From Erythrobasidium yunnanense (taxonomy: Eukaryota > Basidiomycota > Cystobasidiomycetes > Erythrobasidiales > Erythrobasidiaceae), in assembly GCA_001600175.1 (NCBI GenBank), contig BCJC01000004.1:2170001-2234000 (forward strand): 64,000 nucleotides of DNA, in the 5' to 3' direction. Positions 47,227 through 59,780 of the stretch are shown here, piece after piece. The notes under the pieces are model-generated. The model was not told the origin of the DNA. It saw only the letters and a program-made list of their open reading frames with translations, and did not search any database. The translations under genes were made by a program, and so were the position numbers. Position 1 is the first letter of the stretch. Each line of letters begins with the position of its first letter.

Positions 47227-48750
47227 CTATAGTGCCCCTTTGCTGTGCAAGTCTGCTATCTGGTCGTCGCTCAGACCCAGGTCTTCGCGCAGCACTTCTA
47301 GCGTATGCTGCCCAAGCACAGGCGGTGGGCGAGTGACCTTCATCTTCTCCCCATCATACATCATAGCTGGCGCTGCAAGCTTGATCTTACCAGCTCGAGG
47401 GTGATCGACTTCGACTGTCACGCCTCTCGCTATAGCTTGTGGATGCTCAAACGTCTTCTGGATATTGTTGATAGGTGCAAAGGGTAAGCCTTTGCCCGTC
47501 AATGCTTCCAACCATTCATCGGTCGTCCGTGTTCGCAGGACATCCGAGATCTCGCGTATAAGTCGGGCCCGATTGGCTACTCGGGCAGAATTGGTCGAAA
47601 AGAGAGGATCTGTCGCCCAGGACTGTCCTAGGATTGCGGAAAACTTGACGAATTGGCCATCGTTGCCTGCTCCGACCATGATATAGCCATCCTTCGTAGG
47701 CAGAGTCTGATACGGCACTATCGAAGGGTGAGCAGTGCCTTGCCGAACTGCTTCTTGGCCAGCTATGAGCCAATTCGATCTGTAAATATGGCATCTTCAG
47801 AGCGGATTCTTGGGTGATAAAGAACGTATTCTCACCCTATATTTGCCAGCGATGCTATCTGGGAATCGAAAAGCGATGCATCGATATGAACACCCTTTCC
47901 TGTCTTCTCGCGCCCAAAGAGAGCTGCCAGGATAGCTGAATGCGCATACATGCCTGTTGTGAGATCGGTGATAGCGACTCCAACTTTGACGGGTGTGCCA
48001 TCCTTCTCGCCTGTGATATGCATAAGACCGGCTTCGGCTTCGATCATAACATCGTAACCAGGATTCTTGCTATATGGACCAGTCTGACCGTACCCAGTGA
48101 TACTTGCATAGACTAGGCGTGGATTTAGTTTCTTGCAGTCCTCATAGCCCAGTCGCATTTCGTCTAGCTTGCCCGGCACATAGTTCTCGATCTGTACATG
48201 TCTATCAGCTGCCCATAAGTACTTACGATGATAACGAGACAGCATACCAAAACATCCGCATTCTTGACCAGCTCCCTCACCAAATCTTGCCCTTCTTCAG
48301 TCTTCAGGTTGACGCCCAGACTACGTTTGCCTCTATTCACGCTTAGGAAGTAAGCAGATTCCGGTGGAAGCTTACTCCAGTCTTGAATTGGGACGGCTTT
48401 GAGGTTCGGGTTCTCGGAAGAAGGTGTTGAAGGTGGAGTTTCAGGCTGTTCTATCAGAGGAGCTGCTGGAGGGTACCTTCTAGACACAGTGAGCCTGTGA
48501 ATATAGCATGGATAACGTGCGGACACGCCTACCATTGCCGAGTATCGTCACCACGCGTTGGATGCTCGACTTTGATGACATCCGCGCCCAGATCGGAAAG
48601 TAGCATACTTGTGTATGGACCAGCAAGGACGCGCGTGAGATCCACTACTTTGATGCCTTTCAACGGCGGCTCGAAGTGTAAACATCTTGAAGAAGACGAG
48701 AAGCTTCGCAGAGACTTCTGCAACTTCGCGAGTCGCGCTTTCGCAAGCAT
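47227..48750 (-). CDS. class III CoA-transferase (CaiB/BaiF family), mitochondrial
   Basis: Transfers CoA between acyl groups; the closest named relatives are succinyl-CoA:glutarate CoA-transferase (SUGCT) and formyl-CoA transferase. Four exons. Landmarks are [20 protein letters not shown] and [12 protein letters not shown] near the start, [34 protein letters not shown] after the second splice, [11 protein letters not shown], the catalytic Asp in [12 protein letters not shown], and late blocks GRARL-type [11 protein letters not shown] and [10 protein letters not shown]. The N-terminus ([17 protein letters not shown]) is a good mitochondrial presequence. The first intron needs acceptor TCTAGAAG|G, because the earlier TAG would create a stop. 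The substrate cannot be told. The gene is divergent from TSPO. Confidence 0.9.
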
Positions 48751-49002
48751 TGTAGCAGTCCGATAGAGAAGAGGTGAGAGAGCTACAGGATTAGGGGGCT
48801 AAGTAATAGCGTAAGAGCGAGTGCAGACTGAAGATGTCCGGCAGTCCGGTCCGACAGCTAGATAGTTGGGAGACGCAGTAGGAAGGCTCAAAGGTCTTGA
48901 TGATCAGTAGATATATCTTGCGAACAGCCGGATAGAAATCTCAAGGTATTGCTACAAAGATGAAGTCCGTTTCTCTAACTTTCGCCAATACTTCTGAAAA
49001 CG

Positions 49003-49856
49003 ATGCCTTTCCAACTGTGACTTCCGACGAGCTTCTATTCATGCAACGCTGACTGACATGTACCTCGTCTAGACCGTGGCTACTGTACGAAATTCCTAGA
49101 TCGCTACCACTGGCTGTCGGCCTCCCTATGTGAACCCTACCCCTAAACATGTTAAAGACGTCAGCTCATGCGATGATGCGCAGTCTCTTTGGTAGTCTGA
49201 ATGGTCGGATAACAGCGACAAGCGTGAAGACCTGGTATCCTACTCTCAAACAGCCTCCGCCTGGTCCACCTCCTAGGTAGGAGCAAGCGTCTAGCTTACG
49301 TATCGTACGTCCTCCAAATGAGCATATTCTGTTTCTGCAGATGGGTCTTCCCGGCCGTCTGGACAAGCTTGTATGCAGGCATGGGCTGGGCAGCTAATAT
49401 TGCAGTGCATGCTCTCGACAAGTCTCCTTCAGCGGTAGTCAGAGCAGCTGCGGCTTCAGGTCTAAATCTGTGGTACGCTCAATTTGTGTGAGTCGATCGA
49501 GCTTTCTCAGCATCGATGGAAACTAACGCTGCTTGTCATGAAGACTGAACATGCTGTGGACGCCGCTGTTCTTCGGCGCGAAGCAGGTGAGCCCACTCTT
49601 TGCATGGAAGAGCCTGTAAGCTGACAGACAGTATTAGACTGGACCAGCTCTAGTCGATATTACCGCTCTTACGGGGACGGTCGCAGCCTTAGCTGTCAAG
49701 ATGGCTAAAGTCGACAGGCGGACATTACTCGTCTTTATCCCATACCTTACGTGGCTCTCCTACGCATCCTACCTGAACGCTGGTGTTTGGTGGTTGAACG
49801 GTGGAAAAGCCAAGCTAGACGATGCAACAACAAAAGGCAAAGGCCGCCTAGAATAG
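49003..49856 (+). CDS. TSPO: TSPO/MBR-family membrane protein
   Basis: Five-helix membrane protein of the translocator-protein (benzodiazepine-receptor) family, which binds porphyrins and sterols, usually in outer mitochondrial membrane or ER. Six exons: 49003-49016, 49073-49129, 49184-49276, 49341-49497, 49544-49586 and 49638-49856. The first three are short and were found by following the family N-terminus: MPFQL, then PWLLYEIPRSLPLAVGLP, then LFGSLNG ... WYPTLKQPPPGPPPR. The core WVFPAVWTSLYAGMGWA and WYAQFVLNMLWTPLFFGAKQ are diagnostic. The final helix is TWLSYASYLNAGVWWLN and the tail is basic. The tiny first exon of 14 nt is the weakest part of the model. Confidence 0.88.
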
Positions 49857-49909
49857 GGACATAGACCCCTCCTGGCCATAGATGCAGTAGATATGTCGTA
49901 GTATAATGG

Positions 49910-50884
49910 CTAGTTCACCAGGGAATAGATTCTATCCAGGTCCTCTCCCTCAAGCGAATCTACTTTCTCTCTTGCGATCCTTTCTATCTCTGATCTGACA
50001 TCCCCTTCTCCATTTAGCAGATCAATATAGCCTCTAACGTGCTCCCGGCCGAGAAGTTCTACAGCGACATCCGCAACATCCGCTCTTGTGACTTTGCCTG
50101 AAGAACGCGTATGACCGAGCGAGACCCTGCCCGTGGCAGCATCGTCGGTGAGCGTACCAGGACGGAGATTGATAGCTTGGAAAGCCGTATCTCCAGACTT
50201 TCGTCGCTTCTCTGCCCACGCGACGGAGTATTCGTCTGCATCGACCTTTGCCTTGTGGTAGTCGGGCAATGTCTGGGGCGGATAGATCATTAGCCGTGTA
50301 CATAGCCTTTGGGTGTACGCGTACCTCATTGTTGACCTTTTGGGCAGCAGCCCAGTCTTCGTCTGTCCACCATGGCGCTCGCGTTCTTCGGGACGCGATC
50401 TAGCAGGAAATACTCAGTATCAATCTAAGAAGACGGTGCATGGTCTTACATAAGAGATCAGGAGGAACTTCTTGATGCTCGAGGTAATTCCAACAGCCTC
50501 GATGAACGCCTTTGCTGCATCCCGATCGACTGCAAATGTTCGTTCTGCGCCGCCTTTGCCTCCAGCGCCTATATGAACAGTATATCAGAGAAGAGCACTG
50601 ACTGGTAGCTATAATACATCGATACCTGCTGCCCAGATTACGTAATCTGGATTCGTCTTCTCCAACAACGCCTTTGCCTCCTTTGCTTCTTTGTGCTTTT
50701 CCACGCTATCCACGAGGACATCGAGCTTGCCAGGATACTCTCTGCCTAGCTTCATCACCTCCTCTCGGTGGTCGGGGTTTCGGATTATGCTTGTGACGTG
50801 CCAGTTTCTTGACAGCATGATAGGTGTCATCAACATCGATATTTTGCCATGCCCGCCCAGAAGCAGTACGCGAGGTTGTGGCAT
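49910..50884 (-). CDS. atypical short-chain dehydrogenase (NAD(P)-binding)
   Basis: Rossmann-fold protein of the NmrA/YwnB-like atypical SDR group. The N-terminus PRVLLLGGHGKISMLM carries the dinucleotide-binding Gly pattern GGHGKI. An NADP-favouring Arg follows beta-2 (SIIRNPDH). Other blocks are DYVIWAAGAGG, joined over a splice, KKFLLISYIASRR, LPDYHKAKVDADEY, INLRPGTLTD and VTRADVADVAVELL. Three or more short introns are present. There is no classical YxxxK, only YHKAK, which occurs in this group. The substrate is unknown. The gene is convergent with TSPO, separated by about 50 bp. Confidence 0.85.
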
Positions 50885-51156
50885 GTTGAAGAAGGAAGAA
50901 GTGTGTGGGGATGGTCAGGAGGAAAGAGGAAAGTCATTCAGATGTCAAAAGTACCCGAATTGCTTTGCGCGAGGCAAGCATTATTCTGCAAGCGTATGAT
51001 TGCAAGCTAGAACGCAGAATCAACACATAGATACGACAACATGTTCAAAGCTTTACATTGGAACCACATCTGTACGGTAACTCAAGGCCGAGCCCAATTT
51101 GCTCTTCCTCACTGCAGCCTCCTACTCAAGACCGATTTCCGTTATTACTATGCAGA

Positions 51157-54100
51157 TCATTGCATCTCCTGGAACCTCGTTCGCTTGGTGTTGCCGTCTG
51201 GTGCATCGCCGTCCAGGCTTCGCTTGGCGGTATGGGACGTAAAAGCTTGTCCGAGACTCGCGGTCGCTCCAGCTGCACCCGGTGATTGGGAAGGCGTACG
51301 CACGCCAAACATCGAGCCTGACATGAGCGCAGCATAGTCTTCATTCGTCAAGCCGATGCTTTGGAATGGGTTGACGCTCGGATCGAAGTTCTCGAGGTCC
51401 ATATTGTCCAGTAATGGCGCAGTCTTCGGATTCTGGTGTATCTGCTTCAGGTGAAGGAGGTGTTTCTGTAGACTCTTGAGTCAGTTTATGCGTACAGAAG
51501 GGGAGGTAGACAGTACGCACCTCCAGCATGCTCAACATGCCTTCTTTGGTAAACGGCTTGGGCAGCACATCGTTCATACCGTGTGAGAAGTATGTGAGAA
51601 CCTCATCTGGTCTTGAGTTGCCTGTCATCGAGATGATTGGGGTCATTGCATCAAATTGTCGGATAAGGGAAGTAGCCGAGACGCCTGGAACAGATAGCTC
51701 GGTCAGCATACGGATCAGACTGATACTATCGTAGTCTACCTACCATCCAAGTTTGGCATCGTGATATCCATCATGCAGATATCGTACACACCCGTCTGCA
51801 TCTTGTTGACCGCTTCCACTCCATCCGCAGCAACTTCGATTGTGCAGCCAAAGATTTGCAAGAACTTGGTAGTCAGGTTCCTACAGACAGGATCGTCTTC
51901 CACCAGCAAGACTCTTGGCGGAACCGACCATTCCGGTATATATGTAGCCCTTCGGACAATTAGAGGCTGGCTTGTCAGGGCACTTCTGACTTGATCCTTC
52001 GACTGTCCACCTTTCAGAGCAGCTGCAAACATTGCTATATCTTCGTTCTCAGCAGAGAAGAGGGGAACTCCGGAAGACGTATTCTGCTGATTTAGCGAAG
52101 TATTCGCCGCCGTCAAGCCATTATCTAGATCTTCCGAGTCTTCTCTGGTATCTTCGAAGGGGAGCATGTTCCCATTCATCTTGGAGATCATGACTGCTCC
52201 TGGAGTAATGGCCATGCTAGGTCGTATCGGTGCAGCTCCTGGTGCAGGGAAGTAGCTACCACCACCGCCCATACCAGTATCTGAAGGTTTGTTCAGTAGG
52301 ATCGAGGCATTACTGGGCCCGCTCAGGCCACTGGAAAGCGTTGAATTGGCATCGTGATTCCCGCTCTGGAGGTTTCTGCTGCCTAATCTCAATTCACCAA
52401 GACTAGCGAAGCGAGAGTCTCGGGGAGAATCTGAAGGACCGGAAGAAGAAGGTGATCCTGTTGAAGAATGCTGTTGTTTGAGAGATTGCGTCGTGAAGTA
52501 GGCATGTTGAGGTTGCTGATGGGGATGTTGAGATTGCGAAGGAGGAAAGTACGGATGCTGCGCTGATTGGGGTTGTTGCTGCTGCTGATACGAGAGTGGA
52601 TGAGACAGCGCTGGAGGTAAGGTTATCCCGTACGGCGCTTGTTGCTGTTGATGTTGGTGGAGATTACGAGAATACTCGGGACTGCTGTCATCTGTTCCTG
52701 TCGTATTTGATGGCTGATCGAAAGGAGAGCTTGGACGCCGGAGTCCTGACCCGTTGACGAATAGCCCTAATGCCTCTGCACGTCGGGTGGTCTCCGTCAT
52801 CTTGTCATATCTCATTCTTGACAGTTCAGAATATGTGATCATCAGATGATGCGCTTCATTGGAAGGCGGGAAGTTGGGAGGATCGCCTGGATTTGACATG
52901 CTCAAGAGCCGGCTTTCGAGGTTAATGATATATTGCAGCGTCGTCGCCGTGAAGGCATCCTGAGCTGCAATAGCTCGGTGCTGACCTAGTAGGTCCGCCA
53001 TAAGAGCCTTCGATAGCGTTACATCAGCTTTTGGGCCACACGTTAGGGGGACCAAACCCACTTGATACTGCGCGGTGAACTTCTCCATATTTCCCTCGAT
53101 TTGCTGCTGATTCTGAGTAAGAATGTTGACCTGCCTACTCAGGTACTCAATTTGGTCCTTGTGCTGCTGTTGCTGTTGACTGCTGATTCCTGCTGCAGCT
53201 GCGTTGGCGCTTGAAGACGGGTTCAGATTGCTGAGTTGCGAAGGCACATAAGCTCCAGGAGTCTCTGGCTTCTTTGCCGTAGTTATCTTTCGCTTGATAT
53301 TCTCGAGGGAATGCTTCATATCGATGGAGAAGCTCGGATGCTTGAACTCCCAGTACTGCGGGCAATCCGAGAGCATAAGCACATGGAAGAGATGCAGTCT
53401 AATATGTTTTGTACGCACATTCTCGCCAGTACCGTCATTGTTCGCTTCCGGATTCTTGATCTTATGGAAATCGTATTTGTTGAGCTGCCTTACGAAAGAA
53501 GCGAAGTTGGAGTGCTTGAAGTGTTGTGGAAGGACTGTCTTCGTAAACTCATTCATGTCCTGTTTGTGAAAGAAGCAAAGCTGGATGTCAATAACCTTTG
53601 CCTTTCCTCCAGAAGGCGCGTTTGTCGACCATTTCTTGCGGTTTTCCACTTACTTTGACTACGAAGCTATCATTCTTGGCTCCCCATGTGACTATATTCT
53701 TGAATTGGTCCTCTTCAAGCATTCTGTATAACTTCTTGACGAAATCGCTTGCACCACCTTGTTTCCCTCCTTTCCCGCTTCCAGTACCTCCACCTGGTGT
53801 GATAGTACCTCCATCATCGTTTGCGCTCGCTTCTACCTTTATGCTGGGAGTTCGTCCAGCTCCTGCCTTGATATTCGCAGGTGCGTTCGGATTGGCGTTG
53901 ATGGGTTGTATTGGCCCGGAACTAGATGAAGAAGTAGATCCAGCTTGTCCAGTAGCTATAGTACTCGTTCTTTGCTGTCTTCCCAAGCTGAATGACCCAG
54001 GACTCCTCGCGCCTGGCAATGCGGTAAAGCTGAACGGCCTGCTTGTAATTGTGTTTTCCAAGGCTTCACGGTCATCTGGACTCATTGATTGCTGTGAATA

Positions 54101-54190
54101 TAGCTGTCCGCTCGTCGCTGGACCGATGCGCGAGTTGCTCTGCATCCCTCCAGAGTACCCTCCTGCCGATACCGCACCGCGATACTCCAT
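51157..54190 (-). CDS. SKN7: response regulator/HSF-type transcription factor SKN7
   Basis: Nuclear output of the two-component phosphorelay, controlling oxidative-stress, osmotic and wall genes. The N-terminal HSF-type DNA-binding domain is split by introns: FVKKLYRMLEEDQF, NEFTKTVLPQHFKHSNFASF, RQLNKYDFHKI, then YWEFKHPSF. A coiled-coil (QIEYLSRQVNILTQNQQQIE) and a long Gln/Ser/Pro-rich region follow. The receiver domain is near the C-terminus: VLLVEDDPVCRN (acidic pair), phospho-acceptor Asp in ICMMDITMPNLDG, and the conserved Lys in VLPKPFTKEG. The tail ends TKRTRFQEM. At least four introns are implied. The N-terminal extension of about 140 residues before the HSF domain is Ser/Gly-rich. 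All catalytic receiver residues are present. Confidence 0.96.
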
Positions 54191-54594
54191 TGTTGAGGGC
54201 TATCAGACAGCAGAGTAGGTCGTGTATCTTGTACCAGCAGCTACAGACTCGTTTCTTGACTACTTTTGCTCGATTTCGATATCTTTACGGAGTTGCCGTT
54301 TTCAGACGTTGACCTGCGCTGGTTAGATGCTGCAGAATTGCTGCACGACCATAGATGAGAGAGAAAGCTATCGCGTATTGAGCAGATTCTGAGTCATGAA
54401 ATAGCCTCTGATTGAAGACTGACAGCTTTGACAGGTGTGTCTAAGGCAAGCAGGCGAAGAAGCCCTGATGATCGGGATACGCGAAGCCAAACTCTATACG
54501 AATACATCTACTTCTTACACTTCCTTCGTCGTTTCACCAAGTACTAAGTGGCAGCATTCATGATCTCCTGCTCCTCACAGTCTTCACGATCTCC
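54191..54594. other. SKN7 upstream region and left edge of the F-box array
   Basis: No gene recognised. It marks the boundary between the conserved block and the tandem F-box-like array. Confidence 0.3.
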
Positions 54595-55969
54595 TCACAA
54601 TCTCGAGGCATCTAGAAAGGAGCATGGCCGGACGGCAATGTCTAGCTTCTTGCACACATCGTCTAATACGCTTGCTCTTTCCCTAAGTCGTCTTACTTGA
54701 CGAAAGCAATCCTGTGGGCACGCCCTTCGTTCTGTCACGTGGAACATGCACCTAGTCTCAGAGGAAGGGAGAGCACGATCCAAGATGATAGTGATGCTCT
54801 GCAAGCGCGATGTCTTCGAGATCCAGTTCCTGCGGACATGAAACATATCCCCCAAGCCAGAAATTGCAGCGACCGAAAAAGCGATATGCAGCTTGGTGAG
54901 CTGATCTGGCAGATTCTGTAAAAGTCGCGTGATTACGCCTGCGACCAGTCCATTTGTCCCTTTGCTTGCCACTATTTTGAGGCTTTCCAGCAGCACGAAA
55001 TGTCGAAGATTGACGAGTGGGGTATCCGAAAATGTCCGACCTTCGGATTCAGAATCGTGTATGTCCAGCTGTAACTCCTTCACGTAGGAGCTAAATTGAT
55101 TGAGAGCGGCGATAAGATGTTACTCAATAGCAAGTAGCGATAAAGAAAGGCGCTTGCACGTAAAGATGGACTGCACGGCCATAATGGACCTCGTCGCTTT
55201 AGCGTCGGGAAGCCCTAGACTGAGGCTCTTTTCGAATAGAGGGGAGGCCAATTGAAGAGCGGCAGCGGTTGACACGTAATCGTCGCCATATACCATGCCC
55301 AGGTCAATGTCCCCTAGAGCAGTATTGTGAGGGTTGCTTGTCTTATCGCTGCCATGTGGTAGAATCGTCATCAATTGCGTCAACGTCTTGATGGGAGCGC
55401 TGTTAACTCCTCCGTAGGATATCGTTTGCAGCTTCTGCAGAGATAGTACAGCGTCGCGCAGCGCGAGTGTCTGCTCTGACCAGTTCTTCTCACGTCTAGG
55501 ATAGCCAACGACGAACTTCACTGTTCGTATACCTTTACATGCCAGTATGATTTCGGAGACCATAGCCAGGTTCTCTTCCGGGCCGAGACGATGCGAGAAC
55601 CAAGGAATAGTGAGGCTCTGTAGAGAATTGTACCAGATGGGAGAACGAGAGATGATGTATGTGAGGGTGTTGCAAGCCGGATGTGGTATGTATCGTGTGG
55701 AGACTAGCCTATCGACATCGACTGCAGCAAATAGATGTCTGCGTGTTGCGGAGTAGATCTTGCGTGAGATGAGACACATAGCAGAGAGAGTTGCTTTGTC
55801 ATCGGTCAGACAAGCAGCTATAGCTGACCAGGCCTCTTCGCGTAGGCTTGAAGCGATGGACTTCCGCTGGTAAGGATCCGGCGCGTCAGACGAGACACTC
55901 CACTTTCATCAGCCTCAGAACAGTCTGTCTCACCTCCTCGATACTTGGAATGCTCTGCGCATGGGCCAT
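54595..55969 (-). pseudogene. F-box-like tandem paralogue 1 (one in-frame stop)
   Basis: Member of the tandem family. Exon 1 (55969-55934, MAHAQSIPSIEE) joins over a GT-AG intron to RKSIASSLREEAWSAIAACL, a degenerate F-box-like helix set, followed by the hallmark CLISRKIYSATRRHLFAAVDV. The body is LRR-like (SLQSLTIPWFSHRLG, ILACKGIRTVKFVVGYP). A TAA at 55120-55122 lies in a single continuous frame between SLSLLAIE and the next conserved segment YVKELQLD. The protein would otherwise run to the family C-terminus LDDVCKKLDIAVRPCSF at 54595. It is either a pseudogene or a gene truncated at 55120. Known F-box proteins select substrates for SCF ubiquitin ligases; this family's target is unknown. 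Confidence 0.6.
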
Positions 55970-56205
55970 TGCGTACGTGCAGATCCGGGTTGAGGACAGA
56001 TGGAGATAGGGAAGCAGGAAAGAGGAAAGCAGAGGGGACAAGAGGAACATAAGCGAGGTGTAAATTCTGTGTTAGACGGCGGGCTATCGAGGATTGCCGA
56101 AAGACCGTTAGTCGTGTTCGTCCCACGGCTTGACCGCCGCCGCCCACGGGTTGTTTTCCAAGTGTAATACAAAGAGGCTTCCGTTTCCACCTAGACGCAG
56201 TACAT

Positions 56206-57436
56206 CTACGAGCTCAACGCATGTACAAACGAACATGGACGAACCGCGATACTCAGAGCCAGACAAGAGTCGTCCAATTTCTGTGCTTTTGCCTTCAATT
56301 GTGCTATCTTGTCGATGCACTTCGAGCTACATGGCTGTGCTTGCGTCTCCGATGATCTGTTTATCTCGTGCATCTCATGTCGGGTCAGACAAGCTTGAGT
56401 GGGAATATGGATTATATGCAGCAGCGACTGTTGGTCGGCTACTTTGGTGCGAAGAAGATGGCCATCCAGCGCATCAAGAATTCCAGATGAAAGATAGGGA
56501 ATATCCAAGATTTCCAGCTGGTTGGGCAGACTGCTGATGAGCTGCTCGCTCGCTGATAGATCGCCATTCGGCGGGGTTTCAAGCTCTTCAAGGCCTGTAA
56601 TTCGCTGATGTCGATTGTGCCAACATCATCCTCGATGCGGATGTTGAGCTCCAGCGTCTCCATCCTGTTGCCCAAGAGTTGAAGGGCGGATGTGATACGA
56701 CCTGCCGTAGATTTGGCAGTAATAGACATATTCTGACATGTAAAAGGAGCCCTCACGATTAACATGCCATGGATGGGTAGTGGCCTTGGGAGCGTCAGAA
56801 CTAGTTTTTGCGGAGAGAGTTGTAGAGGATCGAGTAGATCCCAGTGATTTGGAGCTGGCGGCGGTGGCGTGCCAACATCCTCAACGGCGAAGTCCACTTC
56901 TCCCAGCTAAACCTCTATGTGTATAGCCGTTTCGTTGCTGCCACGCGGGAGTGCCTTGATCGTTCGAACGAATAGCCACATAGGACATGAGCTTGTCCTA
57001 GTATATGACATCTTACGAATATGTAGAAGAGACAACAAGGTGTTCCGTAGCACCGATGTGTGACTGCGCCAGTCTTCTGTGTATTCATGTCCAATGACTA
57101 GCTCGACTTCCGTAATACTAGGGCCAGCAAGCAAGATTTGGATAATAAGGTCGAAGTGTCTGTCGCGTCCAAGGGAAGCAGACAGCCATGGTATAGTCGC
57201 GGAGCGTAGATGCTCAGACCACGTTGACTGGCGGTGCGAAAAGGAGTAGATCAGAGCCTTGAATTTGAGATCTCTCTGATACGATAGCGCTTGAACCACG
57301 TCTATGGATGCTAACAGGAAGCTATGCGTTGCTGCATAGATCTTGCGAGAGAGGAGACATGTGCTGTATAGACTGGATTTGTTCTCGGCGAGGTGAGCGG
57401 CAACCATCTGTCAGACTTCAGGAGGCAGTCGCTCAG
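56206..57436 (-). pseudogene. F-box-like tandem paralogue 2 (several lesions)
   Basis: Homologous over its length. An acceptor at about 57437 opens ERLPPEV, but the F-box tryptophan codon is TGA (57411-57413). It continues as MVAAHLAENKSSLYSTCLLS and RKIYAATHSFLLASIDV. A TAG at 56907-56909 separates NETAIHIEV from LGEVDF. A frame change near 56,580 precedes the rest, which ends in the family signature KLDDSCLALSIAVRPCSF. With two nonsense codons and at least one shift, this copy is dead as a full-length protein. An ATG at 57407 could still yield a 166-residue fragment. Confidence 0.65.
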
Positions 57437-57621
57437 CTGCAGACATTGTCTGGAATGCCAGAGCTTGTCAGAAAGCCATGTCGCTTGGGCTGCAGACCAG
57501 GGATAGACCTACCGTCTCTGCAGATCAATTCACCTGCAGGTCAGCTGAAGATACAACAGCGACATGCTTGAGGAACATCACTTTCTGCAGACAGTTCGCC
57601 TTCAATCTAGCTATAACGCGC

Positions 57622-57897
57622 TCATACACCCAGCGCATCCTGGAAAGAGTTCGGCCGTAGTGCAATTCCAAGCAACTCGCATAGATCGTCTAAGCCTTGT
57701 ACTCTATCTCTCACCACTTCCTTCTCCGCAGAACAAGTCAAATCGCATGGAATTCTCTGATACCCAAGCGCTTCGGCCTGAGCGTGTCTGCAGTGCTCCG
57801 CAAGACCAGCCCGAGCTGGAATGTAGAGCGTCTTCAAACACGTCTTCTCAGTCAGCCAATGATGCCGAGACAGCATCGACTCGAGCGAGCTAAGCAT
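57622..57897 (-). pseudogene. F-box-like family C-terminal fragment
   Basis: Only the end of a paralogue is left, finishing with GLDDLCELLGIALRPNSFQ, the family's C-terminal signature. No F-box part is present upstream; a long poly-T tract begins about 75 bp away instead. Probably a deletion product of the array. Confidence 0.55.
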
Positions 57898-57970
57898 CCG
57901 AGCTATGAGATGGGGAGTTTCCAGTTAGTCTCGATCTGCCTTAAAACTACTAGCCAGTCTGTGTTGGGCT

Positions 57971-57991
57971 TTTTTTTTTTTTTTTAATTTT

Positions 57992-58088
<97 letters not shown>
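57971..58088 (+). repeat. 118-nt poly(T) tract (poly(A) on the minus strand)
   Basis: An almost pure T run with two AA interruptions at 57986-57987 and 57992-57993. It lies between the 3' end of F-box-like paralogue 3 and the C-terminal fragment. On the minus strand it is a poly(A) tract about 95 nt after the paralogue 3 stop codon. It may be a slippage-prone microsatellite, an inserted mRNA tail, or an assembly join. Confidence 0.9.
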
Positions 58089-58181
58089 CAAATTCTTGAG
58101 AGTCTTGCATGCGCTTATGTCTTCCTTTCTTCCTCCTCGCTAACAGACCCGCAACAGCCCGTCAAGCTCGCCGCCGATCCC

Positions 58182-59526
58182 TCACGCAGCTAGCGCATCG
58201 CGGAAGGAGTACGAACGTACCGCAATACCGACCTCCTCGCACATGCTGTCCAACATACTAGCCTTTCCCTGCACCACCAAGATCACCTGTGCGCATCGAG
58301 CCCCAAAGTCTGGCTCAGACAGCTCTCCTCGATCTGACTTCTTCACCGAGAAGACACTGTTTGTTAATGACATGAGAGATTGAGGAGGAATTCGAATTGT
58401 ACGTATTTTAGTGGTCTGTACGCCTGTCTGGACACGAAACAGGTAATCCTCAAGGAAGTCGGCCAGCTCAGCCGAGAAGTATGGAAGATCAAGGGTCTCC
58501 AGACTTTCCGGCAGTGAATATAGGAGCTGCGCGATTGCATGCCATTCCAAACTTGGCGAGATCTTCAGTGATTGTAATCTTTTGAATTGCCTGGTGTTTA
58601 GGCGCTCCTGTGTTGCGCTGGAGACGATAGCCAGATCTAGCTGAAGATGCACTACCTTGTCGACAAGCTGGTCTAACACAGCATTTGCTCTGTCTGGTAG
58701 GCAAGCCATAGAAAGCGATAGGCTCTCGCACGTGAAGAGAGCCGCAACGGCGAGGATCGTAGCAACTGCAGGAAATGGAGGGACTCCTACGATAACTTGG
58801 TCTGCCGAGTAGAGGTACGTCCGCGGTTCCAGCTCGATCAATGATTGATGAACATCCTCGTGCGATCTCAGCAGGCCCAGGTCTACTTTGCCTAGCCTGC
58901 TGCCCTTATTGCCGTCTATACAGAAGTCTCTACCGCACGACAGCGTATCCATTGTCCGAATGAACGTCAGGAAAGGGCATTCTTTCGACCGCGTGTACGA
59001 GAGTTTCGCCAAACTTGGCATTGCAGTCAAAGTATCGCGGAGCGTAGCTGTAGCAGATGTCCAGTCGTGCTTGGGGGGATAGTCCATCAACAGCTCCACG
59101 CTAGAAAGCCTATGACAAGCAGCGCTGATCTTCAGAAAGACATCCGATGCTGTTTGAGGAGCCAGATGAGATGTCAACCACGGTAAGGTGACTGATCTGA
59201 GGTTGTCTGCCCAAAGCGAGTGATGCAGCATGGTAAATGCTAGCTTCGAGACCGCTTGAGATTTCCGCTTTTGCAGTACTTTGCGGATGTCGACTGAGGC
59301 GTAGAGGTGGGACTGTGTAGCTGCATGGATCTTGTGAGAGAGAAGGCTCATGTTGTAGAGACTGTCCTTGTCATCGCTTAAGCAAGCAACAACGTCCGAC
59401 CATGTCCCAAAGGGAAGCCGGTCTGCCGCGCTCTTCGTCTGCGATCATGGGCATCAGCGACCATCGTCAATGAATCAGGAAGCGGCTCACTAGGACAGGC
59501 ACTTCCATAGTCCTAAAGCTCGGCAT
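58182..59526 (-). CDS. F-box-like/LRR-like protein, tandem paralogue 3 (intact)
   Basis: The only uninterrupted member. Exon 1 (59526-59491, MPSFRTMEVPVL) and exon 2 (59438-58182) give 430 residues. The F-box-like N-terminus is KSAADRLPFGTWSDVVACL, then SDDKDSLYNMSLLS and HKIHAATQSHLYASVDI. The body has repeated short hydrophobic strands (LRSVTLPWLTSHL, LSSVELLMDYP, FKRLQSLKISPSL, PESLETLDLPYFSAEL) suggesting an LRR-like solenoid. It ends MLDSMCEEVGIAVRSYSF. This fits an SCF substrate-recognition subunit, but I see no named orthologue. The short first exon and intron position are shared by the other copies, showing duplication at DNA level. Confidence 0.75.
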
Positions 59527-59780
59527 AATCGTGGGATTGCAGCAAGTGGTAGGAGGACAAGGGGAGGAATGCGAGGTAGAGCGGGCGTGTGGGAGAGGAG
59601 AGAAAGAGAGGAAGTGAAGAACGAGGCGAAGCAGACTGTGCCGAGGTGCTCATCGTTGGCGTGACAAGCCGTCGAACGCGAAAATCTTCTGCGTTCGACT
59701 GCTCGACCGTCGGGATCTTCGATCAGCTTTGGCTCCGATAGACATGTGAACAACGACTAGCTCTCGTATCTGACGTGCTA

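Noticed and set aside
57925-58110. Poly-lysine open frame
   Set aside because: Translation of the poly(A) strand of the poly(T) tract.
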